This document shows, in pieces, positions 59,575 to 64,000 of a DNA stretch of 64,000 nucleotides (the stretch's first letter is position 1; each line of letters begins with the position of its first letter). This stretch comes from Lewinellaceae bacterium (GTDB lineage Bacteria; Bacteroidota; Bacteroidia; Chitinophagales; Saprospiraceae). The DNA lies in the NCBI GenBank assembly GCA_020636325.1, contig JACJYC010000004.1, forward strand, positions 434,001 to 498,000. The letters are read 5' to 3'. The notes under the pieces are model-generated. The model saw only the letters and a list, made by a program, of their open reading frames with translations, was not told the DNA's origin and searched no databases. Made by a program: the position numbers and the translations under genes.

Positions 59575-60825
59575 TTATACCGACACTTTGGAGAGGATGC
59601 CGATGTCCACCTGGTTGTGCAGCAAATCCTCCATGGTTTCCCGTTTCCGGATCAGGTGATCCCTGCCCTGGTAGAGCAGGATCTCGGCGGGCCGGAACCT
59701 GGAATTGTAATTGGATGACATGGTGTAACAGTACGCTCCTGCATTGTGGAAGCATAAAATATCGCCTTCCCTGATTTCCGGTATCTGCCGGTTGACGCCG
59801 AAAGTATCGGTCTCGCAGATATAACCGACCACCGTATAGATCCGGGGCTTGCCCGCAGGATTGCTCAGGTTGGTCATGTGGTGGTAGGAATTGTAGAACA
59901 TCGGCCGGATCAGGTGATTGAGCCCCGAGTCGACACCTGCAAAAACGGTAGCCGGGGTTGGTTTGACCACGTTCACCCTTACCAGGAAATAACCGGCTTC
60001 GCTGACCAGGAATTTGCCGGGTTCAAACACCAGACACAGGTCTTTTTCATAATCCTTGCAAAACTGGTTGAACCGAGTGCTGATGCGGGCGCCGAATTCG
60101 TCGATGTCGGTCGAGATATCGCCGGGGCGGTAGGGCACTTTGAACCCGCTGCCGAAATCCACATAATCGAGGTCTTCGAACTGATAGGCCGCATTGAGCA
60201 GGATCTCCGCCGCCTGCAAAAAGGCTTCAGCGTCGAGGATGTCGGAGCCCGTATGCATATGGATGCCTTCAACCTTCAATTTCAGGGTTTCGGCGAGGCG
60301 CAATACGTGGGGCAGCTGATGGACCGAAATGCCGAACTTGGAGTCGAGATGCCCTGTAGAGATCTTGGCATTGCCGCCGGCCAGGATATGGGGGTTGATC
60401 CGGATCCCGATGGGATAATCCGGGCGCAGGTGGCCGAATTGCTCCAGGATGGAAATATTATCGATATGGATCTTTACGCCCAGTTCGGCGCCTTCCATGA
60501 TCTCGTCGATGTTGACGCCGTTGGGTGTAAAGGAGATCTCTCTGGGTTCAAATCCGGCCTTGAGGCCGAGTTGCACTTCCTGAATGGAAACAGCGTCCAG
60601 GCAAGCGCCGAGGCTTTTGAACAGGCGCAGCACGCTGATATTGGTCAGGGCTTTGCAGGCGTAATTGATTCTGAGCCGGGGTACCTGGAACGCGTTGACC
60701 ATCCTGCGGTACTGCCGTTCTATGACGGCTCCGTCGTAAACATAGAGCGGACAGTCGTATTTGCCCGCGAGGTCCAGCGGGTCGATGCCGCCTTCAAAAA
60801 AATACCGGTCCTCTTTCAGGATCAT
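59575..60825 (-). CDS. lysA: Diaminopimelate decarboxylase
   Basis: 416 residues from the ATG at 60825 (MILKEDRYFFEGG). A fold-type III PLP enzyme: PLP Lys58 in NYACKALTN, the HTGSDI motif and EPGKFLV with phosphate-binding and substrate residues, and a C-terminal CFHNAGAYCYTMSSNYN segment with the catalytic Cys and Tyr. It decarboxylates meso-diaminopimelate to lysine in the cytoplasm. Length is typical. It is 38 bases after the stop of the unrecognised helical protein on the same strand. Confidence 0.95.
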   Translation of the reverse strand: MILKEDRYFFEGGIDPLDLAGKYDCPLYVYDGAVIERQYRRMVNAFQVPRLRINYACKALTNISVLRLFKSLGACLDAVSIQEVQLGLKAGFEPREISFTPNGVNIDEIMEGAELGVKIHIDNISILEQFGHLRPDYPIGIRINPHILAGGNAKISTGHLDSKFGISVHQLPHVLRLAETLKLKVEGIHMHTGSDILDAEAFLQAAEILLNAAYQFEDLDYVDFGSGFKVPYRPGDISTDIDEFGARISTRFNQFCKDYEKDLCLVFEPGKFLVSEAGYFLVRVNVVKPTPATVFAGVDSGLNHLIRPMFYNSYHHMTNLSNPAGKPRIYTVVGYICETDTFGVNRQIPEIREGDILCFHNAGAYCYTMSSNYNSRFRPAEILLYQGRDHLIRKRETMEDLLHNQVDIGILSKVSV

Positions 60826-60863
60826 TTCAGCTGTTTTTGAATCGAAACGCAAAATTAAACAAT

Positions 60864-62288
60864 TCAACCCATTTTAGGGTTGGCAAGCTTAATTTGCCGC
60901 AGCAGCCAGTTTCTGTTGGACAGCATGGCCGTTTTCCGGATCCGGACCTCCAGTTTTTCCGGATGCGCCTGGTTGCCGCGCTGGAGTTTGCCGAGAATGG
61001 AAATGAAATTCAGATAGGGCTCTTTTACCTGCCTGGAAATATTCCCGGATCGCATCAGGAATATGCGGAAAGCGGACAGCAGCGACAAGAGCGCTTCCGA
61101 TTCGCCGGTTTCAAAATAGACTTTGCACAGGATCACCCTGGCGTCGAGTTTGTAGTGGATATCGGTGAATTCCACGTTCTTCAGGTGGTCCAGGGCCTGA
61201 TCATAATCTTTCCGGTGGTAATGCAGGTCGGCCATATTGAACTGGAACGCGTCGGTCTTTTGGTTTTCCGGCAGCAGGTCAGTGTATTCGACAATGAATT
61301 GCTCCACCCGGTCGAACTGGTTCAGCCCCAGGCCCAGTTTGACCACATTTTTGTAGGTCCAGGGAGATATATGGCCGTCCTGGAGCAGGAATCCCTCCTG
61401 AAGGGCTTCTTCGTACAAGCTCAGGAGCGTTTCCGCAAAAGCAGCCTGTCCATGCCGGACCTGTTGGATGCAGTAGTTGATGCCGTGCAGGTACAAATCC
61501 GTCGCATCTTTTTGGACGAGCCGGTTTTTGAATTCCGACAGCAATTGCCGGAATTCGAAAAAAAGCCGGGTGTTGCCCGGGTCGATCTGCATTTCAAGGA
61601 GCCTGCCGTGGATGGCAATCTGCGGGTTATGGTCGTATTCACCGGATTGCAGGGCGGACCGGATCTCGGGCAACATGGCGATATTGTATTGGCCCGGGAA
61701 CTGTTTCCGATAATCCAGCAAGGCACACAGATAGGTCAGTTTTTTTGAGAGGAAATATTCGTCAAACCGGTCGGAAGCCGCCTGCAGGCTGGGGTTGGAT
61801 TTCCGGATACCCTGATTGGAGAAGGCTATTTCTTCGAGCCTGGCCAGGTCGAATGCCTGCCTGAGGGCTGAGGCTGTCCGATCGGCCTGATCCCGGAGCC
61901 TGGCGCTGGTTTGCCGGGCAAGAAAGCGGTATCCTTTGTCCAACCCGCGTTCGAGGTGGGCTTCCAGCTGATAGATCTCCTGTTGCACCCCGTCCTGTTC
62001 GAATTGCCGTTGTCCCAGGAACCGTTCAAGCAGTTTGGTAAGCTGGCTCATCAGGTAGTTCAGTTCTTTTTCATCATAGGAGCGATCCGGGCAGAATCTG
62101 CCCCAAATGGCTTCCCTGGTCAGATCGGAATGCCTGAATGCCTGATCGCCAAACGGTTTCAGCAGGTCAAAAAAGCGTACTAACGCTTCATTTTTATTGA
62201 AATAGGGTGAACCTGCAAAATCGCTGAAAGCCCGGATTTCGCTTTTGTCGAGGCTCTGAAGGAGAAGTATCAACTTGCTGTGATGCAT
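60864..62288 (-). CDS. Helical (TPR-like) protein of unknown function
   Basis: 474 residues, cytoplasmic by the absence of any signal or membrane segment. Nearly all helical with many Leu, Arg and Glu; repeated helix pairs in the second half (FAETLLSLYEEALQEGFLL, FNMADLHYHRKDYDQALDHL, VYFETGESEALLSLLSA) look like degenerate TPR units. The start MHHSKLILLLQSLDKSEIRAF is regular. I do not recognise a named family. It may be read together with lysA, but no functional link follows from that. Confidence 0.7.
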   Translation of the reverse strand: MHHSKLILLLQSLDKSEIRAFSDFAGSPYFNKNEALVRFFDLLKPFGDQAFRHSDLTREAIWGRFCPDRSYDEKELNYLMSQLTKLLERFLGQRQFEQDGVQQEIYQLEAHLERGLDKGYRFLARQTSARLRDQADRTASALRQAFDLARLEEIAFSNQGIRKSNPSLQAASDRFDEYFLSKKLTYLCALLDYRKQFPGQYNIAMLPEIRSALQSGEYDHNPQIAIHGRLLEMQIDPGNTRLFFEFRQLLSEFKNRLVQKDATDLYLHGINYCIQQVRHGQAAFAETLLSLYEEALQEGFLLQDGHISPWTYKNVVKLGLGLNQFDRVEQFIVEYTDLLPENQKTDAFQFNMADLHYHRKDYDQALDHLKNVEFTDIHYKLDARVILCKVYFETGESEALLSLLSAFRIFLMRSGNISRQVKEPYLNFISILGKLQRGNQAHPEKLEVRIRKTAMLSNRNWLLRQIKLANPKMG

Positions 62289-62524
62289 TTGTATCCGCCT
62301 TTTTAAGGACCGCTGAAATAATAACTGTCCACCAGGAGGCCTTCTGCTTGCAACCTGGATTGCAAAATAAATGCGGAATCCTGAGAAAACAATGGATTGG
62401 AATCTAAAAATAATTGATAAACTATCCTATTGTTTGTAATTTAATTTTTTGAATAACAATATATTATGGTTAATATTGATCATTTTAAACTGCATTTTAT
62501 GTTGATAAATGCGATAAAATGTAG

Positions 62525-62556
62525 TTGTTTCGGACTGGCCGGCCGCTGTACCTTTG
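62525..62556 (+). promoter_or_regulatory. Well-formed Bacteroidota promoter upstream of the dockerin-like gene
   Basis: TTG at 62525-62527 and TACCTTTG at 62549-62556 with 21 bases between, close to the -33/-7 consensus. The start point would be near 62563, which favours the ATG at 62587 over the one at 62569. Confidence 0.6.
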
Positions 62557-62586
62557 CCCTATAATTAAATGGCAACTAATTCGCCC

Positions 62587-63690
62587 ATGCACTTTAAAAG
62601 CGTCAAATGCCTCATTTTATGCTGTTTGCTGGCTGTTCCGGTATGGCTTCAGGCACAAATATATCCCGGCGATGCCAACAACAACGGGCGGGTCAACAAT
62701 GCCGATGTGCTGTATATCGGTTACGCCTACGGCACGGTCGGACCGGCCAGGATCAATCCGTCGGGCGAATTTACCCCGCAGGACGCCGCATTCTTCTGGA
62801 GCCAGTCTTTTCCCGGCGGGCCGAACTACGCCTACGCTGACGCCAACGGCAACGGCCTCGTTGAGGTCAGCGACCTGTTTGCCGTGAACAACAATTACGG
62901 GCTGGAAACCGGCTCTTTTTTTCCCGAACAATACATCATCGGTTTGCCCGGCATCCATCCCGCGCTGAGCCTGGGCATCGAAAACCCGGCAGGCAGCCTT
63001 TCGGTGCCGCAGGGAACCGTCCTGCAAATTCCTGTTTTCTTCGGCAGCGACCAACTGCCGGTTGAAGGCATTAACGGCCTTGCGTTCTCTCTGAATTACG
63101 ACCCGGATATCATTGCAGGCGCTTTCATCGACTTCAGCGGGGGGTGGATGAGCCAGGACAATCAGGCATTTATCTATCAACGGCTGCTTCCGGGGGGGAA
63201 ACTGGAGGCGGCCGTCACCCGTTTCGGGGAAGACCCCGTTTCCGGGGACGGCATTATCGGGGTGCTTTCCATTGTGGTGGAAGACAACCTGATCGATTTG
63301 CTCAACGGCCCGGATTCGCTGCATACCGTGATCGAGCTGGAGGATGTCATCGGTCGCGATTCCCTTTTCCATGTCATGCCGCTCATCAACGGCGGGATCA
63401 ACATCAGCATCTTCAATCCGGATAAATTTGTGGGATTACCGGCTGGGCCCGGCAAGGAGCCTGCCTTAAACGTATTTCCCAATCCGGCAACCGGCAGGAT
63501 ATGGGTTCAATCGAGCGCTTTAATGCTCCGGGCGGATATTTTCCATTCTTCCGGACAGTTGTACGCCGAATGGCCGGTCGATCGCACCAAACAGGTCAGC
63601 ATTGATGTGGCGGATCTGCCCCCGGGGGTCTGGCTGCTGCGGGTGGAAACGCCATTGGGTTGGATTACCCGCAAACTCATGAAATTGTAA
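62587..63690 (+). CDS. Secreted dockerin/cohesin-like T9SS protein
   Basis: 367 residues from the ATG at 62587 (MHFKSVKCLILCCLLAVPVW), preferred because the alternative at 62569 is almost at the predicted transcript start. After the signal peptide come two EF-hand-like calcium loops, GDANNNGRVNNADVLYIG and ADANGNGLVEVSDLFAVN, the form of type I dockerin repeats but with a longer spacer. A cohesin-like beta-sandwich (about 125-275) follows with VPQGTVLQIPV and FSLNYDPDIIAGA. The end, LNVFPNPATGRIWV to the stop, is a T9SS sorting domain. It is probably a surface structural or adhesion protein; no cellulosome is implied. A hairpin follows and then another secreted protein gene on the same strand. 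Confidence 0.8.
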   Translation: MHFKSVKCLILCCLLAVPVWLQAQIYPGDANNNGRVNNADVLYIGYAYGTVGPARINPSGEFTPQDAAFFWSQSFPGGPNYAYADANGNGLVEVSDLFAVNNNYGLETGSFFPEQYIIGLPGIHPALSLGIENPAGSLSVPQGTVLQIPVFFGSDQLPVEGINGLAFSLNYDPDIIAGAFIDFSGGWMSQDNQAFIYQRLLPGGKLEAAVTRFGEDPVSGDGIIGVLSIVVEDNLIDLLNGPDSLHTVIELEDVIGRDSLFHVMPLINGGINISIFNPDKFVGLPAGPGKEPALNVFPNPATGRIWVQSSALMLRADIFHSSGQLYAEWPVDRTKQVSIDVADLPPGVWLLRVETPLGWITRKLMKL

Positions 63691-63696
63691 AGAAAA

Positions 63697-63724
63697 CAAG
63701 ACCGGAAAGGCACTTCCGGTCTTG
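63697..63724 (+). terminator. Hairpin between two secreted-protein genes
   Basis: Stem 63697-63707 with 63714-63724, perfect 11 bp, 6-base loop, 6 bases after the stop. There is no T run of length, so read-through to the next gene is possible. Confidence 0.6.
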
Positions 63725-63750
63725 ATGGTTTCACTTTAAATGATATTAAA

Positions 63751-64000
63751 ATGAAGGTAAAGTTAAAAAAGATTCTGACAACACTGCTGCCCATAATCGG
63801 CCTTGTGTTATTCGGTACGGGGCGGGTCCTGGCGGAGGACATTGTCGTATCGGGCCAGGTGGTTTTCGGGGAGCAGATGACGCCGCTGCCCGGATTTCCG
63901 GTCGATATCCAGCATGGAGGCGCCACGCTTGAAGCGATTACCGATGACAGCGGCCACTATGAGGTCACGCTGGAGAATGTCAACCCCAACAGCATCATCC
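63751..64000 (+). CDS. Start of a secreted protein with carboxypeptidase-regulatory-like domain (3' end outside window)
   Basis: Reading from the ATG at 63751, 83 codons are open to the window end. The first about 30 residues are a signal peptide (KKILTTLLPIIGLVLFG, cut near VLA). From about residue 33 the sequence (VSGQVVFGEQMTPLPGF, then TDDSGHYEVTL) is a carboxypeptidase-regulatory-like or SdrD-B-like beta-sandwich. This suggests a surface protein of many repeated domains, probably also a T9SS cargo, but the rest is unseen. Confidence 0.7.
   Translation, partial: MKVKLKKILTTLLPIIGLVLFGTGRVLAEDIVVSGQVVFGEQMTPLPGFPVDIQHGGATLEAITDDSGHYEVTLENVNPNSII

Overview
The window reads as a chromosomal stretch of a member of Bacteroidota, most likely from the Saprospiria (Lewinella/Haliscomenobacter-like) part of the phylum. 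The reasons are secreted proteins ending in type IX secretion (T9SS) sorting domains of both the ordinary kind and the gliding-motility (CHU_C, type B) kind, two TonB-dependent receptors with an N-terminal carboxypeptidase-regulatory-like domain, an S46 dipeptidyl-peptidase, bacillithiol synthesis (BshC), many lipoproteins, and promoter boxes of the Bacteroidota form TAnnTTTG. The species assignment is inference. I see no rRNA, tRNA, CRISPR array, prophage, transposase or plasmid function.

Layout. 1-2.2 kb: the end of a large T9SS cargo protein, then a two-domain clan AA aspartic protease behind a promoter containing 11-bp TTAA-type direct repeats. 2.3-9.6 kb (minus): a secreted protein made of three tandem 443-residue modules, preceded by a TonB-dependent receptor whose upstream region carries the same 11-bp repeats. 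9.6-10.3 kb: a gene-free segment with an 88-bp duplicated palindromic element. 10.3-15.1 kb: a giant modular pectinesterase. 15.4-29.1 kb: mainly housekeeping (bshC, mnmH, a D-2-hydroxyacid dehydrogenase, recQ, cmk, coaE, a DNA/RNA endonuclease, a HerA-like ATPase) plus a CHU_C protein and small lipoproteins. 29.2-42.0 kb: an alpha-2-macroglobulin, a Lon-substrate-domain protein, an ABC-F ATPase, a lipoprotein and an IorAB-type molybdenum hydroxylase. 42.2-50.1 kb (minus): an S46 peptidase, a dicarboxylate/amino-acid symporter, purE and a galactarate module (GntP-type permease, garD, kdgD). 50.3-55.0 kb (minus): a second TonB receptor, a YciO-type protein and an MgChlI-like AAA+ ATPase. 55.1-64.0 kb: lipoproteins, an S9 peptidase, lysA, an unrecognised helical protein, a dockerin-like T9SS protein and the start of another secreted protein.

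How it fits together. Cell-surface polymer and peptide use is prominent (pectinesterase, S46 and S9 peptidases, TonB receptors, T9SS cargo). GntP permease, GarD and KdgD would import a sugar acid and convert galactarate to 2,5-dioxopentanoate. A link to pectin through galacturonate is plausible but is inference, because the pectinesterase lies over 25 kb away.

The less ordinary content is outside or between genes: shared 11-bp repeat operators at two loci, an exact triplication of a 1329-bp coding module, an 88-bp palindromic duplication, 7-bp tandem repeats at the 3' ends of several genes, recurrent short palindromes, and a strong plus-strand terminator with no plus-strand gene in front of it (a possible small RNA). 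No single locus looks convincingly like a wholly new system.
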